Source: Plasticicumulans acidivorans (GTDB taxonomy: Bacteria > Pseudomonadota > Gammaproteobacteria > Competibacterales > Competibacteraceae). Taken from it: a stretch of DNA of 64,000 bases. Location: contig NZ_QGTJ01000002.1 of the NCBI RefSeq assembly GCF_003182095.1, positions 526,435 to 590,434 on the forward strand. Direction: 5' to 3'. The notes under the pieces are model-generated. The model was given only the letters and a program-made list of their open reading frames with translations. It made no database searches and was not told the DNA's origin. Made by a program: the position numbers and the translations under genes. Positions within the stretch are counted from its first letter, which is position 1. Every line of letters starts with the position of its first letter. Shown one piece after another: positions 44,130 to 53,147 of the stretch.

Positions 44130-44668
44130 GCCGTCGATCGGTCTGGCGGGCGGCCTGGCTTGCCGTCGGCCTGAGCGCGGCCACGGCCGCCGCGGCTGAA
44201 ACGCCGCTGCCGGTGGTGGCGAGCTTCGATGCCGGGCGCTACGCCGGACGCTGGTACGAGATCGCACGCCTGCCGCTGGTGTACCAGCGCGACTGCATCG
44301 CCGATGTCCGCGCCGATTACAGCCTACGCGCCGATGGCGGCCTCGACGTGCTCAATCGCTGCCGCACCGTGGCAGGTGAGATCAGCGCCCGCGGCGTGGC
44401 CCGGCTGCTGGCGCCGGGGCGCTTGCAGGTGCGCTTTGCGCCGGACTGGCTGGCCTGGCTGCCGTGGGTGTGGGCCGATTACCAGCTGATCGAGCTCGAC
44501 GCGCAGTACCGCTGGGCGCTGGTCGGCCAGCCTTCGCGCGAATACCTGTGGCTGCTGTCGCGCACGCCGACGCTCGACGAGGCAACCGTCGAGCGCCTGC
44601 TGGCGCGGGCACGCGAGCTGGGTTTTACGCTCGACGCGCTGATCCGCACGCCGCAGACGGCGCCCTGA
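44126..44668 (+). CDS. blc: Bacterial lipocalin (Blc-like)
   Basis: The 180-aa protein has a signal peptide (about 1-24, AATAAAA), then the lipocalin motif GRWYEIARLP and VWADYQLIEL. Blc proteins bind lysophospholipids at the outer membrane. No lipobox cysteine is evident, so it is probably periplasmic and not a lipoprotein, unlike E. coli Blc. It is coupled to the dehydrogenase gene before it by a 4-bp overlap. Confidence 0.9.
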   Translation: MSRRSVWRAAWLAVGLSAATAAAAETPLPVVASFDAGRYAGRWYEIARLPLVYQRDCIADVRADYSLRADGGLDVLNRCRTVAGEISARGVARLLAPGRLQVRFAPDWLAWLPWVWADYQLIELDAQYRWALVGQPSREYLWLLSRTPTLDEATVERLLARARELGFTLDALIRTPQTAP

Positions 44669-44686
44669 GGCGCCGGCGGCAGTGAC

Positions 44687-45382
44687 TCAGTCGAGGCGCA
44701 CCTTCGAGGAGTCGAAGCCGTTGGCGCTCAGCCGCTGGCGCACCGACTGGATGGCCTGCTCGTCGCGGATCGGCCCGGTGCGCACGCGGTAGATCGGGTT
44801 GCCGCTGGCATCGCGACCCTTTTCGGTGTGAGCACTGATGCCGAGCAGCGCCAGGTTGGCGCGCACCCGTTCCGCCTGCGCCTGCGTCGAAAACGAGCCG
44901 GCCTGCACCGCGAAACCGTTGCCGCCGTTGGAGCTGGTGTTGATGCTGACCCGCTGCGCGGTAGCGGTGGGTGTCGGTGCAGTCTGTGGCGCGATGCGGA
45001 TGGTCTGCGCCGCCAGCGTCGAATTCGGTGGTTTGTTGCCGGTCGGGCCGATCTCGTCCTCGGGGATCGTCACCTGACGATTCTGCAGATCCTGATAGAA
45101 GCTGAAGCGTGACTTCTCCGCCGGCTGCGGCGTCGGCGCCGTGGTGTGACGCACGCTGCGCGTATCCTGCCCCGGCGCGCTGGCGACCGCCGGGGCACTG
45201 ACCACCGGAGTGGCGGCGACCGGTGTCTGTGCCGTGAGCGGATGCCGGCTCTGCCACCAGCTCCAGCCGATGGCGCCTGCGCCCACCAGCGTCAGTGAGA
45301 CGACGCTCCAGCCGAGGATGCGCACGCCGGTCGGGGCGGATTTTTTGCGCGGAACGGGCTTGTAGTCGCGACGCACAGGCAT
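44687..45382 (-). CDS. SPOR-domain protein (FtsN-like)
   Basis: The 231-aa protein has a basic cytoplasmic start, one membrane helix (about 22-44), a proline/threonine-rich linker and a C-terminal SPOR domain (about 150-230; FAVQAGSFSTQAQAERVRANL). SPOR domains bind denuded septal peptidoglycan. Its place directly after argS is the same as in Pseudomonas, where the gene is regarded as a possible ftsN. Confidence 0.9.
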   Translation of the reverse strand: MPVRRDYKPVPRKKSAPTGVRILGWSVVSLTLVGAGAIGWSWWQSRHPLTAQTPVAATPVVSAPAVASAPGQDTRSVRHTTAPTPQPAEKSRFSFYQDLQNRQVTIPEDEIGPTGNKPPNSTLAAQTIRIAPQTAPTPTATAQRVSINTSSNGGNGFAVQAGSFSTQAQAERVRANLALLGISAHTEKGRDASGNPIYRVRTGPIRDEQAIQSVRQRLSANGFDSSKVRLD

Positions 45383-45442
45383 GCTGCGTACTCCGGGCGG
45401 CGCCGGCGGGGAGGCCGCCGGCAGGTTTCACTTCGTGCTTGG

Positions 45443-47128
45443 TTACATCGTATCCGGCGCCGAAACGCCGAGCAGGTCAAGGCCGTTGCGCAAGGTCTGG
45501 CGGACGGCTGCGAGCAGCGTCAGACGGGCATTGCGCAGGGGTGCATCATCGACGAGGAATGGTACGGCGTTGTAGTACGTGTGCAGGTCGCCGGCAAGAT
45601 CCCGCAGGTACTGCGCGAGCAGGTGCGCCTCGTGATTCGCCGCCGCCGCCTCGACCATCTCGCCATAACGTGACAACTGGTTGAACAGCGCGTCCTCGTG
45701 CGGCTCGACCAGCAGGCCGAGGGCATCGCGCCCGGCCCGCGCATCCCAGCGCAGACCCTTTTCCTCGGCCTGGCGCAGCACGCTGCAGACGCGGGCGTGC
45801 GCGTACTGGATGTAGTAGACCGGGTTGTCGAGCGACTGCGAGCGCGCCAGGTCGATGTCGAACACCAGCTGCGAATCGGGCTTGCGCATGACGAAGAAAA
45901 ACCGCGTCGCGTCGCGGCCGACCTCGTCGATCAGGTCGCGCAGCGTCACGTAGCTGCCGGCGCGCTTGGAGATCTTCACCTCCTCGCCGCCGCGCATCAC
46001 CGTCACCATCTGGTGCAGCACGTATTCCGGCCAGCCCTGCGGGATGCCGGCGCCGAGCGCCTGCAGACCGGCGCGCACGCGGGTGATGGTGCTGTGATGG
46101 TCGGCGCCCTGCTCGTCGATGACGCGGGTGAAGCCGCGCTCCCACTTGTTGCGGTGGTAGGCGACGTCGGGCACGAAGTAGGTGTAGCCACCGTCCTTCT
46201 TGCGCATCACCCGGTCCTTGTCGTCGCCGAAATCGGTGGTGCGCAGCCACAGCGCGCCGTCGGCCTCGTAGGTGTGGCCGTTGTCGATCAGCGTCTGCAC
46301 CGTCTGCTCGACCTTGCCGTCGGTGTACAGGCTCGATTCGAGGTAATAGACGTCGAAGCCGACGCAGAAGGCGCGCAGGTCCAGATCCTGCTCGCGGCGC
46401 AGCCAGGCGACGGCGAATTCGCGGATCGCGTCGAGATCCTGCGGGTCGCCCTTGGCGGTGACCTCGCGGTCGTCGGCATGCACGCTCTCACCGGCCAGAT
46501 AGGCGCGGGCGACCTCGCGGATGTAGTCGCCGCGGTAGCCGTCGGCCGGCCAGCGCGGGTCGTCGGTGTCGATGCCGAGCGCGCGCGCCTGCACCGACAG
46601 CGTCAGGTTGCCGATCTGCTGGCCGGCATCGTTGTAATAGAACTCGCGGGTCACATCCCAGCCGGTGGCCGCCAGCAGCCGGCAGATGGTGTCGCCGATC
46701 GCCGCGCCGCGACCATGGCCGACATGCAGCGGGCCGGTCGGGTTGGCGGAGACGAACTCCACCTGCACCTTGCGTCCGCTGCCGCTGCCGGAGCGGCCGA
46801 AGGCCTCACCCTCGTCGAGGGCGGCTTCGATCACGGCATGAAACGCCGCCGGCGCCAGGAAGAAATTGATGAACCCCGGCCCGGCGATTTCCACCTTCGC
46901 GAGGCGATCCGAGGGCGGCAGCGCCGCCACCAGCGCTTCGGCCAGCTCGCGCGGCTTGCGTCGCGCCGCCTTGGCCAGCGCCATCGCGAGATTGCTCGCG
47001 AAATCGCCGTGGCTGCGCTCGCGCGTGCGCTCCAGGCGCACGTCGACATCGAGATCCGCGGGCAGCGTGCCGGCCGCCTGCAGCGCGCTGAGCGCCTGGC
47101 GGATGAGCTGGAGGAGATGGGTTTTCAA
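45443..47128 (-). CDS. argS: Arginyl-tRNA synthetase
   Basis: ArgS charges tRNA-Arg. The most likely start is a TTG at 47128 with GGAG eight bases upstream, giving (M)[12 protein letters not shown] and 561 aa, in line with pseudomonad ArgS; the longer frame to 47200 has no similarity. The HIGH-type motif reads [12 protein letters not shown] and the KMSKS-type site reads KISKRAG. The C-terminal anticodon-binding domain is complete. The rare start codon may keep expression low. Confidence 0.96.
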   Translation of the reverse strand: MKTHLLQLIRQALSALQAAGTLPADLDVDVRLERTRERSHGDFASNLAMALAKAARRKPRELAEALVAALPPSDRLAKVEIAGPGFINFFLAPAAFHAVIEAALDEGEAFGRSGSGSGRKVQVEFVSANPTGPLHVGHGRGAAIGDTICRLLAATGWDVTREFYYNDAGQQIGNLTLSVQARALGIDTDDPRWPADGYRGDYIREVARAYLAGESVHADDREVTAKGDPQDLDAIREFAVAWLRREQDLDLRAFCVGFDVYYLESSLYTDGKVEQTVQTLIDNGHTYEADGALWLRTTDFGDDKDRVMRKKDGGYTYFVPDVAYHRNKWERGFTRVIDEQGADHHSTITRVRAGLQALGAGIPQGWPEYVLHQMVTVMRGGEEVKISKRAGSYVTLRDLIDEVGRDATRFFFVMRKPDSQLVFDIDLARSQSLDNPVYYIQYAHARVCSVLRQAEEKGLRWDARAGRDALGLLVEPHEDALFNQLSRYGEMVEAAAANHEAHLLAQYLRDLAGDLHTYYNAVPFLVDDAPLRNARLTLLAAVRQTLRNGLDLLGVSAPDTM

Positions 47129-47463
47129 CGGTGACTCCGGAGACGGTGAGGCAAATGCAAGCCGCCATTGTAACGACGCGCCGGGGGAGGATGAAGGCAC
47201 GTTCAGGACAGTTGCCGTTCTGTACGGGCCGTCTGTGAGTCCTGTCTTCCGACTGCCTGCGCCGGTATGTCAGATAAATTTTACAGTCCGATTTATTAAC
47301 GATCGGTAATTAATTGATTTTCAAGATCAGCTGTGAGTGGCACGGCGAATGCCTTACATGTAAGTGCTCCAGAAGTGATGTTTTTATTAATTAAATCAAC
47401 ATGGAAGGATGCGATGGCAGGGCAGCCACATTTCCCGGTGTGTTAAGTACAGTGGAGTGCATC
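47129..47463. other. AT-rich intergenic region before the PEP-CTERM gene
   Basis: The 335-bp gap between argS and the PEP-CTERM gene is divergent promoter DNA. Around 47270-47400 it is clearly AT-rich (runs such as TTTATTAA and TAATTAATTGATTTT), unlike the GC-rich surroundings. Such low-GC promoters are common for genes under nucleoid-protein control. No exact promoter was assigned. Confidence 0.4.
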
Positions 47464-48288
47464 ATGGAAACCACACGTGGTTCTGGCTTCTGGCATCGAC
47501 TCACACGGCTGGCCGGCATCGCCCTGATCTGTGCCAGCGGCGCAGCGCGGGCCGATACCTTCGTCAACAGCTGGCATTTCGAGATCGACGCGGACTTCAA
47601 CAGCGCGATGACCTATTTCTCATCGCCGTCCGTGTCGAATCATGTGACGGCTCAGTCCTTGAGCTGGGGCGACAGCACCGGCTTCGGGCAGAGCTCGCTG
47701 GTCATCGGCAATGATCCGTCCAGCGGCACCATCGTCACCAATGATCTGGCCGGCGCTGCAACGCTGACGGTCACTCACAACAATGAGCCGGTCACCGGCG
47801 CGACCCTGACCTCGACGGTCATCGACAGCGAGCTGACGCTGTACGCCAGCGACCCGAATGACCCGACCGCGGTGATCGACGCGCAGACCATCGCTTTCTC
47901 GATCCTGTTTGCCGAGACGCCGAACTCGACGCCGTGCGTGGCCTCCAGTCCGACGCCGTGCAACGACATCTTCGTGCTGAGCAGCGGCCTGCTGAACTAC
48001 CCGTTCAGCTACAACGGCTACGACTACTACCTCAACATCCTCAACATCACCGGCGGCGGCCTGACCGCGCTGAGCCCGCTGCCCGATGCCGTCTGCGCCG
48101 CCGCCGGTGCAGGGAGCGGCTGCCTCGGCTTCACCACGGTCGAAGGCCAGGCCAACACCTTCCAGTTCGGCCTGACCATCACCGGTACGCCGCTGACGGT
48201 CGATGTGCCCGAGCCGGCGACACTGGCTCTGTGGGGTGCCGGTCTCGGCCTGCTCGGCTGGGGCGGTCGCGCCCGCCGCCGTCACTGA
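47464..48288 (+). CDS. PEP-CTERM sorting-domain protein (THxN family)
   Basis: The 274-aa exported protein has a signal peptide (about 1-31, ending ARADT), a beta-rich body with the THNN motif of the THxN group (TVTHNNEPV), one internal cysteine pair region, and a C-terminal VPEPATLALWGAGLGLLGWG followed by RARRRH. The PEP motif, hydrophobic stretch and basic tail are the exosortase sorting signal. ATG 47464 is preceded by GGAG; an upstream in-frame ATG at 47401 is less likely. No exosortase is in the window. Confidence 0.9.
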   Translation: METTRGSGFWHRLTRLAGIALICASGAARADTFVNSWHFEIDADFNSAMTYFSSPSVSNHVTAQSLSWGDSTGFGQSSLVIGNDPSSGTIVTNDLAGAATLTVTHNNEPVTGATLTSTVIDSELTLYASDPNDPTAVIDAQTIAFSILFAETPNSTPCVASSPTPCNDIFVLSSGLLNYPFSYNGYDYYLNILNITGGGLTALSPLPDAVCAAAGAGSGCLGFTTVEGQANTFQFGLTITGTPLTVDVPEPATLALWGAGLGLLGWGGRARRRH

Positions 48289-48297
48289 GGCATCACG

Positions 48298-48319
48298 GCC
48301 GGCGGCACGTGCCGCCGGC
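48298..48319. terminator. Perfect 22-bp palindrome between convergent genes
   Basis: GCCGGCGGCAC joined to GTGCCGCCGGC is perfectly self-complementary. It lies 9 bp past the PEP-CTERM stop and 2 bp before the murB stop, so it can fold in both transcripts. There is no T run, so it acts at most as a weak or Rho-assisted terminator. Confidence 0.5.
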
Positions 48320-48321
48320 GT

Positions 48322-49344
48322 TCACAGCACCACCGGCTCCTGTTCCAGCGTCACGCCGAAGCGTGCCTCGACATCGGCGCGGATCGCCGCCGCCAGCGCC
48401 AGCACCTCGGCGCCGGTGGCGCCACCGTGATTGACCAGTACCAGTGCCTGGCGGTCGTAGACGCCGACCGGCCCGAGGCGGCGGCCCTTCCAGCCGCAGC
48501 GCTCGATCAGCCAGCCGGCGGCGAGCTTGACCCGGCCATCGGCCTGCGCGTAGGCGACCAGTTCGGGATATTCGTCGCGCAGTCGCGCCGCCAGTGCGGC
48601 GTCGACCAGCGGATTCTTGAAGAAGCTGCCGGCGTTGCCGATGCGGGCCGGGTCCGGCAGCTTGCGCTGGCGTACCGTGCACACGGCATCGAAGACATCC
48701 TGTGGCGTCGGCGTGGTGCAGCCGCGCTGCTCCAGCTCGTGACGCAGATCGGCGTAGGCATAGCGCGGCGCCGGCTCGGCATCGAGGCGGAAGGTCACCG
48801 CCGTCACCAGCACGCGGCCGGCCAGCCGGTGCTTGAAGCAGCTGTCGCGATAGCCGAACGCGCACTCGCGGCCGCTGAGGCTGAAGCTTGCGCGCGTGGC
48901 GAAATCGAAGCACTCGACTGTCTCGATGCGCTCGCCGGCCTCGACGCCGTAGGCGCCGATGTTCTGGATCGGGCTGGCGCCGACGCTGCCGGGAATCAGC
49001 GCCAGGTTCTCCAGGCCGTAGGCCTGCTGCGCCAGCGTCCATTCGACGAAGGCGTGCCAGGACTCACCGGCTCCGGCGCGCACCAGGATCGAGCGGCCTT
49101 CGCGCGCCAGCACCTCGCGGCCGCGGATGGCCACCTGCAGCACCAGACCTTCGATGTCGCCGCTGACGATGACGTTGCTGCCACCGCCGAGCAGCGTGCG
49201 CGGCAGCGCCGCCAGTTCGGGCGCGGCCAGCGCCGCACTGAGCTGCCCGACCGATTCCACGCGCAGCAGGTGCTGCGCCCGGCCCGGCAGGCCGAAGCTG
49301 TTGAGAGGCGTGAGGTCGGCGGACGGGGGGAGCATCGAAGGCAT
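48322..49344 (-). CDS. murB: UDP-N-acetylenolpyruvoylglucosamine reductase
   Basis: MurB makes UDP-MurNAc using NADPH and FAD in peptidoglycan synthesis. From the ATG at 49344 it has 340 aa, the type I length; the open frame continues upstream to 49677 without similarity. The FAD-binding [17 protein letters not shown] and the catalytic serine segment [10 protein letters not shown] are present, and the C-terminal QEPVVL end carries the conserved glutamate region. Confidence 0.96.
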   Translation of the reverse strand: MPSMLPPSADLTPLNSFGLPGRAQHLLRVESVGQLSAALAAPELAALPRTLLGGGSNVIVSGDIEGLVLQVAIRGREVLAREGRSILVRAGAGESWHAFVEWTLAQQAYGLENLALIPGSVGASPIQNIGAYGVEAGERIETVECFDFATRASFSLSGRECAFGYRDSCFKHRLAGRVLVTAVTFRLDAEPAPRYAYADLRHELEQRGCTTPTPQDVFDAVCTVRQRKLPDPARIGNAGSFFKNPLVDAALAARLRDEYPELVAYAQADGRVKLAAGWLIERCGWKGRRLGPVGVYDRQALVLVNHGGATGAEVLALAAAIRADVEARFGVTLEQEPVVL

Positions 49345-49406
49345 GGTGGCGGCCCGGTGGCTGGCGGCAAGGTGGCGCATGCTGCCACAGCCGGCGGTGC
49401 GCGGGC

Positions 49407-50204
49407 TCAGACCTGCATCACGCAGTCGAACAGCAGCGCATCGAGTACGCCGCTGTCGACGCTGTGCGCGGGCGGCTGAGCGCCGTCGAGCGCCTGCAGC
49501 GTGGTGTCGATGAAGGTCTGGATCAGCGGCTCGGGCGGGCCGTAGAGGGCTTCGCCGCCCTGGCGCTTGCGCGCCAGCAGCGCATCGATGGCGGTGCGCA
49601 GCGCCGGATCTTCGATCAGCGCCTCGACCAGCGCGGCGAAGCGCATCGGCGGCGGCCCGGCGTGCCGCAGCACCCACTGCGCGGCGAGCAGCGGGCGCAG
49701 CACGTAGAGGTATTTCTTCAGCCGTACCGTGGTGCCGTGCAGGTAGCCGCGGTCATTGCCGCGGGCCATGTGCAGGTAGTGATGGAACGCCTGCTGCGGG
49801 CGATACACCTGCGCGCGCGCCGCCTGCAGGCGGGTGATGAACGCCGCGTCGGCGCGGTAGTGCACCGGCGAATCCAGCCACTCGCCGAGCGTCGTGTTAC
49901 CGCGGGCGAGCAGGCGCAGCGCCTTGCGCAGTTCCCAGCCGTTGATGTCGAGCAGTGCGGATATCGGTTCCTCGATGACATCGCGGCCGGGCTCGATGCG
50001 CAGATACCAGGCCGGTGGCTGCACGTAGACGAAGCGCACGTCGTAATCGCTGTCGGTCGAGGCGAAGCCCCAGCCGCGGCTGCCGGATTCGCAGGCAAAG
50101 AGGATGCGCACGCCGTGCTGGGCTTCGAGCGCGGCCAGACGGGCCTCGATGTCGCGGCGGACGGCGGGGTCGATGGGGTGGAGGCGCGGATCGATCGCGT
50201 GCAT
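49407..50204 (-). CDS. RlaP-type nucleotidyltransferase
   Basis: The 265-aa protein (ATG 50204; a GTG/ATG further upstream would add 7 residues) is a nucleotidyltransferase of the COG3541/RlaP type. The catalytic core [20 protein letters not shown] has the GS and DxD features. RlaP was named for linkage with RNA ligases, but none is near here. The target is unknown. It lies between the c-di-GMP protein gene and murB, all on one strand. Confidence 0.85.
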   Translation of the reverse strand: MHAIDPRLHPIDPAVRRDIEARLAALEAQHGVRILFACESGSRGWGFASTDSDYDVRFVYVQPPAWYLRIEPGRDVIEEPISALLDINGWELRKALRLLARGNTTLGEWLDSPVHYRADAAFITRLQAARAQVYRPQQAFHHYLHMARGNDRGYLHGTTVRLKKYLYVLRPLLAAQWVLRHAGPPPMRFAALVEALIEDPALRTAIDALLARKRQGGEALYGPPEPLIQTFIDTTLQALDGAQPPAHSVDSGVLDALLFDCVMQV

Positions 50205-50234
50205 CACGGGTCTTGCGGGCGTCACGGGCGGTGT

Positions 50235-53072
50235 TCAGCCGTTGAGGTGGTCGACGATGTCGTGCAGCGCCTTGCGCAATTCCTGCGGCGTGATCGGCTT
50301 GGTGAGGAATTTCTGGATGCTGCCGACGTTGATGCTGTCGATCAGCGTCTGCAGCGTCGAGCCGCCGCTGAGCATGACGCGGTAGGGTTTGGGGTAGAGG
50401 GCGTGCACGCGGGCCATGAATTCATTCCCGCTCATCGTCGGCATCACCTGATCGGCGACGACCACGTCGACGCGGTTGTGGGCAAGCAGGTCGAGGCCCT
50501 GGCGGCCGCTGTCGGCGCAGAGGATGCGCCAGGACTCGCCGTGCAGGCAGGCGCAGAAAAAGGCGATGAACGAAGCATCGTCGTCGACCAGCAGCAGCGT
50601 GAACGGCTCGGCGGCGAGCGTTTCCTGCGTGCGGGCCAGCGGATGGCCGGCGGCGATCAGCTCGGTGACCTCGGCGGCCGGTAGCGGGTGGCTGAACAGG
50701 TAGCCCTGCGCCTCGTCGCAGCCGTGCTCGCAGAGAAAGCGCTGCTGCGTGCTGGTCTCGACGCCTTCGGCGATGACGCTCAGGTGCAGGTTGCGCGCCA
50801 TCGCCACGATTGCCTGCGTCAGCGCGGCATCGTCCGGGTCGGCACAGATGTCGCGCACGAAGCTGCGGTCGATCTTCAGCCGGTCGATCTGGAAGCGCTT
50901 GAGGTAGGCGAGCGAGGAATAGCCGGTGCCGAAGTCATCGAGCGCGATGCTGACGCCGCGTGCGTGCAGCGTGCGCAGCGTCTGCGCGGCGCCTTCGATG
51001 TCGCGCATCAGCACCGATTCGGTGATTTCCAGTTCGAGTTCGCCGGGAGACAGTTCGGTGTCGGCGAGGATTTCCTCGACGCGCTGCACCAGACCGGCCT
51101 GAGCGAACTGCAGCGCCGAGAGGTTGACGGCGATACGCAGTGGCGGCAGCCCGGCCAGACGCCAGGCGCGCGCCTGTTCGCAGGCGGTGCGCAGCACCCA
51201 GTCGCCGATCGGCAGGATCAGCCCGGTTTCCTCGGCGAGCGGGATGAATTCGGCCGGCGAAATCGTGCCGAGCTGCGGATGATGCCAGCGCAGCAGCGCC
51301 TCGACGCCGGCGATCTGGCCGCTCTTGAGGTCGATCTGCGGCTGGTAGTAAAGCTCCAGCTGACCGGCTTCGAGGGCGCGGCGCAGGCGGGTTTCCAGAT
51401 CGAGGCGCTCGCGCGTCCACAGGTTCATCTCGGCGGCGAAGAACTGCGGCGGCGCGCCCGGATGCTGGCGCGCGCGCTGCATCGCGCTGGTGGCGTGGCG
51501 CAGCAGCGCGTCGACCTCGTTGCCGTCGCGCGGGAACAGCGAGATGCCGATGCTGGCGTCGATGAACACTTCCTGGCCGGCGACGGTGAACGGGGTCGTC
51601 AGCACCTGGCCGAGGCGGCCGGCGATCTGGCTGGCGCGCTCCTCGCCGACCAGGTCGTCGAGCACGATCATGAAGCTGTCGCTGCCGTGGCGGGCGACGG
51701 TGTCGCCGGGGCGCAGCGCGCGCCCGAGGCGCTCGGCGGTTTCGCGCAGCACCTGATCGGTGGCGGCGTGGCCGAAGCTGTCGACCAGGCTGCTGAAGCG
51801 GTTGAGATCGAGGCAGAGCACGCCGACCAGGCGGCCGCGGCGGCGGGCGTGGGCGATCGACTGCTGCAGGCGGTCTTCGAGCAGGTGACGGTTGGGCAGG
51901 CCGGTGAGCGGATCGTGGGTGGCGTGGTGGCGCAGCTGCGCCTCGTAGCGGCGGCGGTCGCTGATGTCGCGGCACAGCGCCAGCAGGCGCACGCCGTCGC
52001 CGCTCTCGAAGCGGCTCAGCTGGGTTTCCACCGGGAAGCGGCTGCCATCCTTGCGCTGGTGTACGCCGTCGATGGTCAGCGAGCCGTGGTCGAGGCGTTC
52101 GGCGAGATCGGCCAGATCGCTCTTCAGCAGACTGGTCTCGAAGCGCTCGAAGCTGGCGCCGACCAGCTCCTCGCGGCTGTAGCCGAGGCTGCGGCAGGCC
52201 TGTTCATTGACGTCGACGACGGTCCAGTCGAGGTCGATGACGATGAAGGCGTCCATCGCCTGCTCGACCAGCTGGCGAAAGCGCCGCTCGCTGCTGGCCA
52301 GCGCCTCCTCGGCAGCCTTGCGTTCGGTGATGTCGATGACGCTGCCTTCGATGCACACCAGCGCGCCGGTTTCGTCACGTACCGCCCGCGCGCTCTCCGA
52401 GATCCACACGATCGAGCCGTCAGCGCGGCGCAGCGGTGCCTCGAAGCCGTGCACCGTGCCCTCGCGTTCGAGCGTTGCCCAGAACTGCGCCCGCCGCTCG
52501 GGATCGGCGTGCAGTGATTCGGGCAGCGCCAGCAGCGCCGCCGGCGAGGCATAGCCGCAGATGCGCGCCAGCGCCTGATTGACGTCGAGGTAGCGGCCGT
52601 CGGGGGTGGCGCGGAACACGCCCTCGACGGCATTGGCGAACAGCGAGTGGTAATCGAGCGGCGGTGCCTTGGCGATGCTGGTGGCCAGTTCCGGAGCGCG
52701 CAGCAGGCAGGCATAGCGGGTGATGCCGCCGTTGCGGTCGCGCAGCGGCAGCGTGCTCAGTTCGCCGCGCAGCGGCGTGCCGTGCTGGCGTTTGAGGTTC
52801 AGCGTGCGGCTGCTGGCCTGGCCGCTGCGGATGGCGCGGCGCATGGTTTCCAGCGCATCGGCATCGGCTGGGTCGGCGAGCAGCGTGTGCAGGCCGCGGC
52901 CGGCGATCTGCGCGGCGTTGTAGCCGGTCAGCCGGGTGAAGCCGGGTGTGCTCCAGATCACCGGGTCGCCGGACAGGCGCGTGTCGCAGAGCAGTGCGCC
53001 GCAAGGTGCGCAGGTGCGCTCCACGAGCAACAGCAGCTCTTCGACGACGGCCAATGTCTGCACGATGAACAA
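50235..53072 (-). CDS. PAS-PAS-PAS-GGDEF-EAL-REC signalling protein
   Basis: The 945-aa cytoplasmic protein has three PAS domains (about 20-130, 142-262, 265-385), a GGDEF domain (about 395-555), an EAL domain (about 565-805) and a C-terminal receiver (about 825-940). The GGDEF site reads HGSDSF and is probably inactive as a cyclase. The EAL site is intact (EALLRW, NLSALQF, ITESV, DDFGTGYSSL, KIDRSF, AEGVET), so it should hydrolyse c-di-GMP. The receiver aspartate lies in VVADQVMP with lysine in FLTKPI. A receiver at the C-terminus, after the EAL, is less common than at the N-terminus. Confidence 0.93.
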   Translation of the reverse strand: MFIVQTLAVVEELLLLVERTCAPCGALLCDTRLSGDPVIWSTPGFTRLTGYNAAQIAGRGLHTLLADPADADALETMRRAIRSGQASSRTLNLKRQHGTPLRGELSTLPLRDRNGGITRYACLLRAPELATSIAKAPPLDYHSLFANAVEGVFRATPDGRYLDVNQALARICGYASPAALLALPESLHADPERRAQFWATLEREGTVHGFEAPLRRADGSIVWISESARAVRDETGALVCIEGSVIDITERKAAEEALASSERRFRQLVEQAMDAFIVIDLDWTVVDVNEQACRSLGYSREELVGASFERFETSLLKSDLADLAERLDHGSLTIDGVHQRKDGSRFPVETQLSRFESGDGVRLLALCRDISDRRRYEAQLRHHATHDPLTGLPNRHLLEDRLQQSIAHARRRGRLVGVLCLDLNRFSSLVDSFGHAATDQVLRETAERLGRALRPGDTVARHGSDSFMIVLDDLVGEERASQIAGRLGQVLTTPFTVAGQEVFIDASIGISLFPRDGNEVDALLRHATSAMQRARQHPGAPPQFFAAEMNLWTRERLDLETRLRRALEAGQLELYYQPQIDLKSGQIAGVEALLRWHHPQLGTISPAEFIPLAEETGLILPIGDWVLRTACEQARAWRLAGLPPLRIAVNLSALQFAQAGLVQRVEEILADTELSPGELELEITESVLMRDIEGAAQTLRTLHARGVSIALDDFGTGYSSLAYLKRFQIDRLKIDRSFVRDICADPDDAALTQAIVAMARNLHLSVIAEGVETSTQQRFLCEHGCDEAQGYLFSHPLPAAEVTELIAAGHPLARTQETLAAEPFTLLLVDDDASFIAFFCACLHGESWRILCADSGRQGLDLLAHNRVDVVVADQVMPTMSGNEFMARVHALYPKPYRVMLSGGSTLQTLIDSINVGSIQKFLTKPITPQELRKALHDIVDHLNG

Positions 53073-53147
53073 AGTCCCTGTAAAGAAATTTAAGGATCGC
53101 TAAGACGCGAGTCTGTCACGTTTCCGGGGTGCTGCCAGCAAGGGTGA

